Assembly: GCF_004519405.1 (NCBI RefSeq)
Contig: NZ_SGWI01000001.1
Location: 1,054,001-1,118,000, forward strand
Origin: Pseudomonas sp. BCA17
GTDB taxonomy: Bacteria; Pseudomonadota; Gammaproteobacteria; Pseudomonadales; Pseudomonadaceae
Length of the DNA: 64,000 bases
Direction: 5' to 3'
Made by a program: the position numbers and the translations under genes. Below, one piece after another: positions 41,830 through 49,482 of the stretch (within the stretch, counting starts at the first letter, position 1; the number at the start of each line of letters is the position of its first letter). Under the pieces are notes generated by a model. It ran no database searches and had not been told where the DNA came from. It saw nothing but the letters and a program-made list of their open reading frames with translations.

Positions 41830-41933
41830 TGATTCAACGTCCCGCATCGGGAACATTTGATCTGGAGCTCTGTAAACCCACCCGTGCGGGCGAGAAGTCT
41901 TTTGCAGTTACCGCATCTGAATTCTTTCAACAT
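41748..41933 (-). CDS. com: Com-like zinc-finger translational regulator
   Basis: 61 residues from ATG 41933 (MLKEFRCGNCKRLLA), AAGGAATT upstream. Two Cys pairs (CGNC and CSRCGTLNH) form a zinc ribbon as in phage Mu Com, an RNA-binding protein that switches on mom translation. Com-like genes occur in other prophages without mom. Here no mom-like gene follows; instead the 41416 gene and the colicin-M-like gene follow. Preceded by a hairpin and T run (41981-41998). Confidence 0.88.
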   Translation of the reverse strand: MLKEFRCGNCKRLLARTGGFTELQIKCSRCGTLNHVKATSLERSPLSDMKAESSANNHSTQ

Positions 41934-41980
41934 CTGCAAATTCCTTTTGCTGAATCGCCCTTTCCATGGGCAATAAAAAA

Positions 41981-41998
41981 CCCGGCGCGATGGCCGGG
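41981..41998 (-). terminator. Hairpin plus T run upstream of com
   Basis: CCCGGC / GCCGGG hairpin followed on the minus strand by TTTTTTATTGCCC, then the com leader. Could separate the cargo block from the early operon. Confidence 0.78.
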
Positions 41999-42069
41999 CT
42001 TTCATTTTCAATCCTACACACGCAGGAATGACAGGATGGATACATATTGGCTCAATGGATCATTTAGTG

Positions 42070-42615
42070 TCAAGCGGCTTTTGTATCGATGAGGTCTTCT
42101 GTGTCCAGTAGTGTTTGAGCGCAAACCAGAGCCTCGTCCACTTCTCGATTGAGGACCTTGCGAATATCGCGTCGCCACCGCTCCTGGGTTTTGATCGGAT
42201 GCGGCCCATCTGCCCAGTTGTCCATCTCATACCAGCCGGCGGGCAGCACGTTAGTGGAGCGCTTACCGTCCACTCCTGGAAGCTTGGGCAGTGCCCAGGT
42301 CACAACGGCGCAGTGCACGAATCGCTCTGGTGCCGGTGACCGTACAGATCGAGTCAGCTCAGATATAGCTGCATGCTTGCGCTCAACATGCGTCGAGTAC
42401 TTCGCCACCAAGGCCCGCCAGTGCGACGGGGTCAAAGCCTTGTGCAGCCGCCCAAACACCCAGCAATCTTGGAGAAACGCCGCCTCCTTGCCGACAATTT
42501 CCCCCTTCTGCTTGGCGCATTGCACCTTGGGCTCAAAATCGCAGCCACCGGCAGAGCTGATAGTCTCGGCCGCGAGCGCTCTAACTACAGCTGAAACAAC
42601 GTTGCGATAGGTCAT
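42070..42615 (-). CDS. Protein in the position of late regulator Q
   Basis: 181 residues; ATG 42615 overlaps the ninG stop (ATGA). No family recognised with certainty. It is basic with a helical centre (LQDCWVFGRLHKALTPSHWRALVAKYSTHVERK) and the pattern LPAGWYEMDNWADGPHPIKTQERWRRDIRKVL seen in unassigned phage proteins downstream of ninG. Being the last gene before the late block, it may be the late antiterminator or activator; inference from position. Confidence 0.55.
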   Translation of the reverse strand: MTYRNVVSAVVRALAAETISSAGGCDFEPKVQCAKQKGEIVGKEAAFLQDCWVFGRLHKALTPSHWRALVAKYSTHVERKHAAISELTRSVRSPAPERFVHCAVVTWALPKLPGVDGKRSTNVLPAGWYEMDNWADGPHPIKTQERWRRDIRKVLNREVDEALVCAQTLLDTEDLIDTKAA

Positions 42616-43205
42616 GCGGCTTCTCCTTTTTTTAGCTCTCTGGTCATTGCCCGGTAAAGGGCAGTCATCGCCTTGAGTTGTTCTACGGTGTACCGTTTGG
42701 GCTCATGAGGCCCCTCAAGCCACTCAACAGCTTCAGGGCCGATCCGTTTAACCAGCTCAACGCGGTAGTTAACGATGTCGCCCGATTTGTGGTTGTTGCA
42801 GGGGGCACATTGCTTGTGCACATTCAGGGGCTCGAAGCGGATAGCAGGATTGGATGCAACCGTCCGATAGTGCCCGGCGTGATATTGGCCTTCGTGGTGG
42901 CGACCACAGCTTACGCAAGGCAGATCCGCGTCACGGGCGCGGACCCAGGCATTGAACGCCTGTTGAGTGTCTTTGAGGTGATCCGCCCTGCTCTTCAGCT
43001 TCTCCTTGCGCACCTTTATCTCCCGGCGTTCGATGCTCGCCAGGGACTTGCGCTGCCTGTCCTGCTTGTTCCGCGCGATGACAACGGCACAGTCCGGCGA
43101 GCACCAGGACTGAAAACTAACCTTCGGGACGAATGAGGCCCTGCACGCAGGGCTCTTGCAGGTCTTGGGCTTGGGCGCCCTCTTCTCCTTGATGGTTAAA
43201 CGCAT
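42612..43205 (-). CDS. ninG: NinG (Rap-type recombination endonuclease)
   Basis: 197 residues from ATG 43205 with AAGGAGGG upstream; a longer in-frame reading is rejected. Zinc-binding N-terminus (CKSPACRASFVPK...WCSPDC) and HNH-like centre (LPCVSCGRHHEGQYHAGHYRT...NVHKQCAPCNNHKSG). NinG-family protein resolving branched DNA. Belongs to the nin-like cluster. Confidence 0.92.
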   Translation of the reverse strand: MRLTIKEKRAPKPKTCKSPACRASFVPKVSFQSWCSPDCAVVIARNKQDRQRKSLASIERREIKVRKEKLKSRADHLKDTQQAFNAWVRARDADLPCVSCGRHHEGQYHAGHYRTVASNPAIRFEPLNVHKQCAPCNNHKSGDIVNYRVELVKRIGPEAVEWLEGPHEPKRYTVEQLKAMTALYRAMTRELKKGEAA

Positions 43206-43387
43206 GCTTTGCCCTCCTTGGCTTTTTGTCGGTTGTTGCCGAACAACGGTGCCTGCCCCTCGGCCAGCATCCAGTCGAATCTCTCTTTGCAACCCGTGGC
43301 GCACTGGCGCAGGTTCAGGCTCGTCAGGTTTGTCATCGGTTCGCCACAGTCAGGGCAAGGCTTTCCGTATCCGTTGTCGTGGCTCAT
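43196..43387 (-). CDS. Small zinc-ribbon protein
   Basis: 63 residues with CPDCGEPMTNLTSLNLRQCATGC as a likely zinc-binding unit. Overlaps ninG by 10 bases and its upstream neighbour by 4 (ATGA), so it is in the nin-like operon. AAGGAGG precedes the start. Function unknown. Confidence 0.75.
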   Translation of the reverse strand: MSHDNGYGKPCPDCGEPMTNLTSLNLRQCATGCKERFDWMLAEGQAPLFGNNRQKAKEGKACV

Positions 43388-43899
43388 GCAGCCTCCTTGA
43401 ATGCTTCAAATTCTGCCATTTCGGTCAGGCGCTCTTCCGTGAGCGTCGGCCAGTCGTGCAGCACCAGGTACGCGCAGCACTGGCGCCAAAAATCTTGGAA
43501 TGTCTCCTCCCCCATAGAGTCGTAGGAAAGGCTACGGGGCGTCTTGCGGGTGAGTTGGCCCAGGCCGGGGATGTCGAACAGCTCCTCGTCGCAGTAGACG
43601 CCTGACTCCAGTTGCAGGGCTTTGATGGCGTCGTGGGATTGCTTGCCAGAGAACCGGTCGATGTTCTGGCTCAGTACTCGGCCCAGGCCATGGACCAAAC
43701 CATTGAACCGCGGATTGCGCGGCTGCTTGAGATCGGCGCGAATCTTCGTGTTGATCCGAAAATCACGCTCCCGCAGGATCGACCGGTCAGCGTCGGAGGA
43801 CGGCACGAACGCGGCGACCTCTTTGCCGGTGGCGGGATCTACAAGGCGGCGCAGAACCAGGTAAACAGGCATTGGGCGGGGTTTCGCTGACTTGGTCAT
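43384..43899 (-). CDS. DUF1367-like nin-region protein
   Basis: 171 residues. AAFVPSSDADRSILRERDFRINTKIRADLKQPRNPRF and the C-terminal PRSLSYDSMGEETFQDFW resemble DUF1367 phage proteins; not NinB by pattern. ATGA overlaps on both sides. Function unknown. Confidence 0.7.
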   Translation of the reverse strand: MTKSAKPRPMPVYLVLRRLVDPATGKEVAAFVPSSDADRSILRERDFRINTKIRADLKQPRNPRFNGLVHGLGRVLSQNIDRFSGKQSHDAIKALQLESGVYCDEELFDIPGLGQLTRKTPRSLSYDSMGEETFQDFWRQCCAYLVLHDWPTLTEERLTEMAEFEAFKEAA

Positions 43900-44693
43900 T
43901 GCGCCGCCCTCTTCGCTTCCAAATCGTGGGCCTGCTGGATTAGCAGCGCCCGGCGGTCCGCCAACTCGTTGGCCGCTTCAATCCGTAATTCAGTTTTCCG
44001 CTCGGCGCTGGCCTTGCGCATTTCCAGCATGGAGTTCTTCACCAGCTCGAGCTTCTGGCGTAGTGCCGGTTCTGGCCGAGTAACAGCTCCAGTCAGCAAA
44101 CCCGCAACGGCACGCCCGTCTTCGGTGATCGGCTCAAGGCTCAGGTCTGCCAGGTACTTCTGGCCGTGCTCGCGGGGAATACGCTTCAGCTCCATGGCCT
44201 TGGTCACGGCCTGAACGCGGCGATTGACGTCGAACCCTACAGAGACGTGCCAGCTCAACGGCTTAGCGTCTTCGCGAGCCTGACCGACAAACCGCTCGTA
44301 AGCGCTGATGAACGCCATGCGAGCCCCCACCTTGTCACCGGCGTCGAGAACAGGCTTGGCAGCGGCTAGGGCCAGCTGGATCTCGTCGGTCAATACCACG
44401 GTCTCGAACTCGTCGTTGGTGGTCATGGCGATGGCCCAGGCTTCGTCCTTGCCGGGACGACCGTCGGAGGACTGGACACGCTGCAGGATGTCGGCCATTG
44501 CCAGCTTGCCCTTCACCTCAAAGCGGCAGGCTTTCAGCGCGGCCTTGACGACGGGCACTGGGTAGGCGCAAAGGTCTTCGGCCATCATTGCAGCGGTGCC
44601 AGGGTTCATTTCCTGGCCCATGGCTTCGGCAGTCGCGCAGATGGCGGCGGCCAGCCCTGCGACCTGCTGGTCGTTCATTTCAAAGGTATTCAT
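43896..44693 (-). CDS. Replication-associated protein, helicase-loader-like N-terminus
   Basis: 265 residues from ATG 44693 (MNTFEMNDQQVAGLAAAICATAEAMG) behind AGGTGA; a GTG three codons earlier is the alternative. The first 90 residues (AMMAEDLCAYPVPVVKAALKACRFEVKGKLAMADILQRV) resemble phage helicase-loader N-terminal helices. It follows the iteron-bearing gene as P follows O in lambda. Role is inference. Confidence 0.65.
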   Translation of the reverse strand: MNTFEMNDQQVAGLAAAICATAEAMGQEMNPGTAAMMAEDLCAYPVPVVKAALKACRFEVKGKLAMADILQRVQSSDGRPGKDEAWAIAMTTNDEFETVVLTDEIQLALAAAKPVLDAGDKVGARMAFISAYERFVGQAREDAKPLSWHVSVGFDVNRRVQAVTKAMELKRIPREHGQKYLADLSLEPITEDGRAVAGLLTGAVTRPEPALRQKLELVKNSMLEMRKASAERKTELRIEAANELADRRALLIQQAHDLEAKRAAQ

Positions 44694-45657
44694 TGCGTTC
44701 ACCTGCTTGGCGTTTGGCCAGAACCATCTGGGCCGCTTGCTCAGCTGCGGACAGGTTTGCCTCAGTCCGCTCCATCTGGCGGGCGGTTGTGCCGTTGATG
44801 CGCTGCCCGGTTACCCATTGGGTGTGGTAGCTCTCGGCGTTCGCCAGCAGCTCATTGAGGCTATGGCACTTGCGCAGCACAGCGGCGTCGCTGGTCTTTA
44901 GGAAGTGTGCGGCGACATGGTGGGCGACATCGGCGCCGAGACGGTCGACCAGTTGACCGAGTTGACCGCCGACCTTGGCGTTCCACACCGGCCAGGCGCT
45001 GTAGCGCTTGCGGTAGGCCATGGCGTAGTTCGCCCAAACCTTGAAGGTTTTGCAGGTCTGGTCTTTGGGGCCTGGCATGTCGGCGGGGATTTCAACCCGG
45101 GGAGTATCGGTACGGTCAACCACCAGCACCAAGCCGCGGGACTGAGCCGGCTTGCCGGTGGCGTCCTGCAAGTCCTGACTGGTGTCCTGATTGGTACCCT
45201 GATGATTGGTATCCTGATTTGTCGGAGATTTTTCCGACCCTTGCCCGGATTTTTTTCCGACCTTGCTCGGAGATTTATCCGAGGTAGATCGGATATTTTT
45301 CCGATCCTTGTATTTTGGCGGGGTCGGATATTTTTCCGACCCATCCAGCTTCTGGTTCCACTCGACGGCCTTCTCGGTTAGGCGAAAAAGCGTGATGTTC
45401 GAAGTGCTGGAAAGCTCAATCAAACCGGCCTCTTCAAGGGCCTTCAGCATGCGATAAGCAGTGTCCGGCTTATCAGTGAGCAGCGGCAACTCCTCGATGA
45501 TCTTGGCCTTGCTCAGCGCGAAGAAGATCCCGTCATCGGTCTTGATTGGCTTGGTCCAGCTCGGGCAGCCGTAGACGAAAGCGAACAACAGGGCCTGCTG
45601 AGAATTCAGCCCCCACTCCAACGCCTTCACCTGGTTAATCGTGACGGTGTATTGCAT
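44680..45657 (-). CDS. Replication initiator (O-like) containing the origin
   Basis: 325 residues from ATG 45657 (MQYTVTINQVKALEWGLNSQQALLFAFVYG). N-terminal winged helix (residues 1-105: LPLLTDKPDTAYRMLKALEEAGLIELS), then a low-complexity Ser/Lys linker coded by five iterons (45222-45339), then a C-terminal domain (FKVWANYAMAYRKRYSAWPVWN). The layout matches lambda O, which binds iterons in its own gene and recruits the helicase. Confidence 0.82.
   Translation of the reverse strand: MQYTVTINQVKALEWGLNSQQALLFAFVYGCPSWTKPIKTDDGIFFALSKAKIIEELPLLTDKPDTAYRMLKALEEAGLIELSSTSNITLFRLTEKAVEWNQKLDGSEKYPTPPKYKDRKNIRSTSDKSPSKVGKKSGQGSEKSPTNQDTNHQGTNQDTSQDLQDATGKPAQSRGLVLVVDRTDTPRVEIPADMPGPKDQTCKTFKVWANYAMAYRKRYSAWPVWNAKVGGQLGQLVDRLGADVAHHVAAHFLKTSDAAVLRKCHSLNELLANAESYHTQWVTGQRINGTTARQMERTEANLSAAEQAAQMVLAKRQAGERNEYL
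45222..45339. repeat. Five palindromic iterons: candidate phage replication origin
   Basis: Five 16-bp near-palindromes of the form TCGGA-n-ATTTTTCCGA at 45222-45237, 45245-45260, 45267-45282, 45289-45304 and 45324-45339. The first four are spaced 22-23 bp, about two helical turns; the fifth is 35 bp away. They lie inside the O-like gene, as lambda ori does. AT-rich centres. Confidence 0.88.
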
Positions 45658-45658
45658 G

Positions 45659-46507
45659 TCAGGCCTTCCCGACCTTAGCGGCCAATTCAAGGAAGCGATC
45701 CACGTACCAGTGAGGCTGCGTCTCGCGGGGGCATTGAGGGCTTGTGAGGTTCTTGCCGTAGGCCAGGCCCTTCTCGGTCACGGACCAGAAATCGACAGTC
45801 TCTTGTTTGGAGTTTTTGCGCTGAAGCAGAGTCAGGAACCCGTGAGCCTTTAGTGCAATGTTGAAAGCGCGGGCGGTGCTGGCTATGGAGTGATCTTTGA
45901 TAAGGGCGGTGATTGCCTTGGTAGGCATCGAAGAGCCGCCAGCGGCATCTGGCGCGGCGTCGACGGCGTAGCCAGGGAGGAATTTGGCGTCCAAACCGTT
46001 GTTGGAAGCGATCTTGGCGAGCATCAACATCTTGCTGGAGTTGGCGGGCTTCAACAGGCGGTCAAAGCACTCAAGAATGGCCAGCTCTCCGACAATCTTG
46101 GAGTTGTTCGGGCCCTGGGCAGAAAAGGTGCCGGTCTTGCGGATGCTCGGCAGCACCTGCCCGACCACCCACTCTTCGAAATGCTCAGCAGCCGGCAGCT
46201 TGGACTTCATCACCAGACGGTACAGGTCCCGCTCCGGGATGATGGTCATGAAACCACCACCCTGTTTCGGGGTAGTGGTCGCGGCTTTGCAATGACGGGC
46301 GACGGCGTTCTCTGGTTTGGAGTAGCCAAGGGCGTCGGCGACATCGCGCGCGACAAACCACGGATCACCGAGCTTGTCAGTGATGACCCGAATCGCAGCG
46401 CCGTCGAAGTCGAACGGAATCACCGATGAATTGCGCGCCACGTTTTCGGATTGCGGAAAACGTGGCGCGAGATTGGTAGCGCTATTGATATGTGGCTGGG
46501 TTTGCAT
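45659..46507 (-). CDS. Phage antirepressor (Bro-N domain)
   Basis: 282 residues from ATG 46507 with GAGG upstream. Bro-N domain at about 30-125 (DKLGDPWFVARDVADALGYSKPENAV...FEEWVVGQVLPSIRKTG), then a KilA-C-like C-terminal helical domain. Such proteins act as antirepressors or regulators of phage development. One base from the O-like gene. Confidence 0.88.
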   Translation of the reverse strand: MQTQPHINSATNLAPRFPQSENVARNSSVIPFDFDGAAIRVITDKLGDPWFVARDVADALGYSKPENAVARHCKAATTTPKQGGGFMTIIPERDLYRLVMKSKLPAAEHFEEWVVGQVLPSIRKTGTFSAQGPNNSKIVGELAILECFDRLLKPANSSKMLMLAKIASNNGLDAKFLPGYAVDAAPDAAGGSSMPTKAITALIKDHSIASTARAFNIALKAHGFLTLLQRKNSKQETVDFWSVTEKGLAYGKNLTSPQCPRETQPHWYVDRFLELAAKVGKA

Positions 46508-46537
46508 ATAATCGGCCTCACAAAGTGTTATCGAATT

Positions 46538-46564
46538 AGCCGACCTCGACCGTCGGCTTTTTTG
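46538..46564 (+). terminator. Rho-independent terminator pointing rightward
   Basis: AGCCGAC / GTCGGCT with 7-base loop, followed by TTTTTT on the plus strand, against the cro-operon direction. It would stop antisense transcripts coming from the antirepressor gene before they enter the 46637 gene. Confidence 0.7.
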
Positions 46565-46636
46565 TGCCTGGGTTTCTGGTCCGCTCAATTGATAGTGCGA
46601 AGCCAAAGGGCACTGATCCGCGCATGCGCGGGAAAA

Positions 46637-47254
46637 TCAGGAAACAGATTTCAAATTCCGTTGGGCCGAAGCGAGCAACTGCTCCGCGCGGCGCCCCAGC
46701 TCCCCCGCCTTCGCCTCAACCTGGCGGCACTGTTTGGCGAACGCTGGCAAGTGCGGCAGGTCCTGCTCGCACATCACTTGGTCGTCAAACACTTCGCTGC
46801 CGGTGTCGATCACATCGCCAAGGGCGCGGATCAGCGCGCCGAAGCTTTTGTTCGCGCATTGGTCGCTGACCATCTGCCGGGCGCCGGTCAATCCGTGACG
46901 GCTCGCGAGCTCGTTCAGGCAGTGGTCGCGGAATTCAGGCTCAAGGGCGTTGACCCAAGACTCTTCAAGCCAGGACGGCATTTCCTGATCGCCGTTAAGC
47001 CAGCGTTGAACACGCTTGAGCCAGCGACCGGTCGCCTTCATGAACTCATTCACGTCGCCGGTCAGCTCCGCAGAATTGAAGTCCGGGACGTCTTTCTTCT
47101 TGGCGCGATCAGGAATCGACAGGTGCAGCTCGCGGCTAAGCGCCTGGGCGAAGTCGTCCTGGCTCAAGCTGGTGCGCGCGATCTGGTTTTGGGCATGGGC
47201 AACCAGAACCTGATCACGGGTTTGTACGGTGTGTCTGGAACTGGACGTTTGCAT
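46637..47254 (-). CDS. Cro-operon regulatory protein of unknown family (CII position)
   Basis: 205 residues. Contains TSLSQDDFAQALSRELHLSIPDRAKKKDVPDF and a Trp-rich helical stretch (ATGRWLKRVQRWLNGDQEMPSWLEESWVNAL). Second gene after cro, where lambda has cII and where Rac-type prophages carry YdaT. Not clearly homologous to CII. Likely a regulator; function unproven. Confidence 0.65.
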   Translation of the reverse strand: MQTSSSRHTVQTRDQVLVAHAQNQIARTSLSQDDFAQALSRELHLSIPDRAKKKDVPDFNSAELTGDVNEFMKATGRWLKRVQRWLNGDQEMPSWLEESWVNALEPEFRDHCLNELASRHGLTGARQMVSDQCANKSFGALIRALGDVIDTGSEVFDDQVMCEQDLPHLPAFAKQCRQVEAKAGELGRRAEQLLASAQRNLKSVS

Positions 47255-47308
47255 GGGGACTGCTCTCTTCTAATCTGGCTTCAATGGAACGGTGGACAGG
47301 GATGTCGC

Positions 47309-47524
47309 TTAGGCGGCCATCTCGGCCCATGGAAACGACGGACAAAGGGATTCTTTTTTGAAAGCACCTCCGGTCAACGCCTCCGCTCGCTTGGCAACCA
47401 CTGGAGACATGCCGTGCTTCTCGCGAACCCAACCGGAAACGGTGCTTTGATCAACCTTGAGCTTTTCAGCCGTGACCTCCTGAGTGCCGAAGAAGGCAAC
47501 GAGGTCCTTATAAATAGTGTTCAT
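47309..47524 (-). CDS. cro: Cro-like repressor (YdaS type)
   Basis: 71 residues from ATG 47524 with GGAGGGG upstream. LVAFFGTQEVTAEKLKVDQSTVSGWVREKHGMSPVVAKRAEALTGG is a helix-turn-helix of the YdaS/Cro type. First gene of the pR operon, divergent from cI with three operators between. Confidence 0.9.
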   Translation of the reverse strand: MNTIYKDLVAFFGTQEVTAEKLKVDQSTVSGWVREKHGMSPVVAKRAEALTGGAFKKESLCPSFPWAEMAA

Positions 47525-47536
47525 GCTGCCCCTCCA

Positions 47537-47600
47537 TACGGGAATACCCATATAGTAGGTTATGGGAATACCGATTTGCAAGGATATGGGAGCACCCGTA
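47537..47600. promoter_or_regulatory. Operator region OR: three repressor sites
   Basis: Sites TACGGGAATACCCATA (47537-47552), TATGGGAATACCGATT (47561-47576) and TATGGGAGCACCCGTA (47585-47600), consensus TAYGGG-N4-CCCRTA, at exact 24-bp intervals. The middle site is the least symmetric. Related sites occur at OL. Confidence 0.92.
47552..47581 (-). promoter_or_regulatory. Promoter pR for cro and the replication operon
   Basis: TTGCAA (47576-47581) and TACTAT (47552-47557) with an 18-base spacer on the minus strand; the middle operator lies in the spacer. Confidence 0.8.
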
Positions 47601-47604
47601 ATAC
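47576..47604 (+). promoter_or_regulatory. Promoter pRM for cI, sharing its -35 with pR
   Basis: TTGCAA (47576-47581), 17-base spacer, TAATAC (47599-47604). TTGCAA is its own reverse complement, so one hexamer can serve both divergent promoters. Transcription would begin at about 47611, at the cI start codon. Confidence 0.78.
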
Positions 47605-47611
47605 TCGTCGA

Positions 47612-48280
47612 ATGGAATTCAAAGACCGTTTAAAGGCCGCGCGCCGGCACGCCAAGCTCAACCAGGGCGAATTGGCCGCTAAAGCTGGTATCACGCAGAC
47701 GTCGATTTCTGACCTTGAGCGTGGAAAATCGAAAGCCACCGCACACGTCGTGAAGATCGCCGACGCATGTGGGGTGAGCGCCAAATGGCTCTCAGACGAG
47801 ATCGGGCCAATGCTGACTCCTGGGTTAGCGTCCGGATCTGGTGAATCGAACGTCTCCCCTGCCGCACAGCCCACCAAATCATTTCGCTACCCGGTAGTTA
47901 GCTGGGTTGCCGCAGGCGCTTGGGCGGAAGCAGTTGAGCCCTACCCTGCCGGAATCTCGGACACCTACGAGTTTTCGGAGTACGACGCCAAAGGCCCGGC
48001 GTTCTGGCTGACAGTCAAAGGCGACTCGATGACCGCACCCGCCGGCCAGAGCATCACAGAAGGCACACTGATTCTGGTCGACACTGAGGCTGAAGTCGCA
48101 CCAGGTAAGCTGGTGGTGGCCAAGCTGCCGGACAGTAACGAGGCAACGTTCAAAAAGCTGGTCAGCGATGGCGGTCGGCTGTTCCTGAAGCCCTTGAACC
48201 CGAGCTATCCCATCGAGGCCGTCGACGAGAACTGTCGGATCGTAGGCGTGGTTGTGCAGGCGCTGCAGAAGTTTTACTGA
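47612..48280 (+). CDS. cI: CI-type repressor with self-cleavage domain
   Basis: 222 residues. Helix-turn-helix at about 18-40 (NQGELAAKAGITQTSISDLERG). The S24 peptidase half has cleavage site Ala101-Gly102, nucleophile Ser139 (VKGDSMTA) and Lys181 (ATFKKLV). Maintains lysogeny by binding OR and OL and should be inactivated through RecA on DNA damage. ATG 47612 has no ribosome site, and pRM places the transcript start at or next to it, so the mRNA is probably leaderless as in lambda. Confidence 0.95.
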   Translation: MEFKDRLKAARRHAKLNQGELAAKAGITQTSISDLERGKSKATAHVVKIADACGVSAKWLSDEIGPMLTPGLASGSGESNVSPAAQPTKSFRYPVVSWVAAGAWAEAVEPYPAGISDTYEFSEYDAKGPAFWLTVKGDSMTAPAGQSITEGTLILVDTEAEVAPGKLVVAKLPDSNEATFKKLVSDGGRLFLKPLNPSYPIEAVDENCRIVGVVVQALQKFY

Positions 48281-48618
48281 TGCCCTCCGCCCTTGGAACG
48301 CCATCGACCTCATGGCGAGAGCAGTCCTTCTTGAGCAAGGTTGGGGTCATTACCTGTATCGCATTGCTTATGATGCTCCCCGGCTAGTCCGACGCAGCTG
48401 GTCTTAGCTGGAGCTCATCCGGTCGCAAGCGAGTGTTCAGTCCTAGCTTCGTTGTACTGTGCGTTTTCGTCGCTGTGGCTGAGCTGATAGCGCTGATTCA
48501 TTTCTATTGAGTTAGGCAATAAATATCAAAGGCACACCTCGCCTCGGCGAGGTGTTGATCTCAGCAAGCTAGATCCTTAAATTAAACCTCAAATAACCCT
48601 GAGGAACAATTTTACATA
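48281..48618. other. Intergenic region between convergent cI and kwaB
   Basis: No credible gene. It holds a strong 10-bp inverted repeat ACACCTCGCC / GGCGAGGTGT (48534-48555, 2-base centre), which could terminate both convergent transcripts. AT content rises toward kwaB. Confidence 0.5.
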
Positions 48619-49482
48619 TCAATCAGCTTTGCGCTTTGAGTTAGAAATAAATCTAGTATTAGATAGAGGGGACTCATAGTAATCCTCATCTAGAAAACGC
48701 AGCAATTTTCTTAGTTCAGTATTATTATCAGGAACGATAATGCGTCCGTCATCTGACAGAGCTAATGGAAATTGCATACTGGCTGCAACGGCAACAATTT
48801 GATCTGTGCTGTAATTCTCAAGAACCGCCGACTGCCGGATGAGTGATATTTTCTTTCTGATTTGCGGACCTGCCGCAGCCAAAAAAACTTGTACATCTTG
48901 AACCGCCAACTTTTCATGCCCAGCAAAAGTAGTCACTTCTTCATTAGTCGCCTCTCGAAAGTATTCCGAAAGATCGAATACGCGCTTAGCAAAGTGAAAG
49001 CTTTGAAATTTTAAATTAGTACCTTCGAGTACAGCTAAGAGCTTAGTGTCGAGAGACAGTCCCGACTCACTCATTTTTTGAAATTGATTATTTGCAAAAA
49101 ATAGCATTAACCCTGCACGGGCAATGAGTCTGCGGCGTTCGAAAATCTGTACCAGAACACGAGGTACGCCACCTACCTCTATTCCAGTAAAAATCGCTCG
49201 TACTAAGTCAAGGCTGTGAGTGTTGGGATCATACTGATCAACAGACAGTGGGTTTGCAACGGCAGCTAATAGGCCGTCGACGTCTGCGAAGTCAGGAATT
49301 TCAAGAAGCTCGCCTTCCTCTGGAGTGTATCTACCATCAAAGGGTATTATAGTATCAACACCCCGGAAAAACTCTGTGTGTTGATCGTTAAAAACAGTAG
49401 AAATATCGGCGCTTAAATCCACCGAAAGTGGAAAACGAATCAGTCTAGCTCCAGCCACATCCATTAGTGCAAACAAATTCAT
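48619..49482 (-). CDS. kwaB: Kiwa defence protein KwaB (DUF4868)
   Basis: 287 residues. The C-terminal part (SDDGRIIVPDNNTELRKLL, RFLDEDYYESPLSNTRF, SNSKR) and the middle (AKRVFDLSEYFREAT, FAGHEKLAVQDV) fit the DUF4868 pattern. It starts inside the stop of a four-span membrane gene (ATGA overlap), as in kwaAB operons. Kiwa is an anti-phage system of membrane protein KwaA and KwaB. AT-rich relative to the prophage, suggesting separate origin. Confidence 0.78.
   Translation of the reverse strand: MNLFALMDVAGARLIRFPLSVDLSADISTVFNDQHTEFFRGVDTIIPFDGRYTPEEGELLEIPDFADVDGLLAAVANPLSVDQYDPNTHSLDLVRAIFTGIEVGGVPRVLVQIFERRRLIARAGLMLFFANNQFQKMSESGLSLDTKLLAVLEGTNLKFQSFHFAKRVFDLSEYFREATNEEVTTFAGHEKLAVQDVQVFLAAAGPQIRKKISLIRQSAVLENYSTDQIVAVAASMQFPLALSDDGRIIVPDNNTELRKLLRFLDEDYYESPLSNTRFISNSKRKAD

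Noticed and set aside
41416..41856. Longer 146-residue version of the 41416 gene
   Set aside because: Its first 39 codons overlap com in another frame; ATG 41739 has a good ribosome site and matches the start used after the duplicated leader.
45222..45339. CRISPR array
   Set aside because: Five short repeats at 22-35 bp spacing, but no unique spacers of 30 bp or more and they lie within a coding gene; they are iterons. No CRISPR array was seen in the window.
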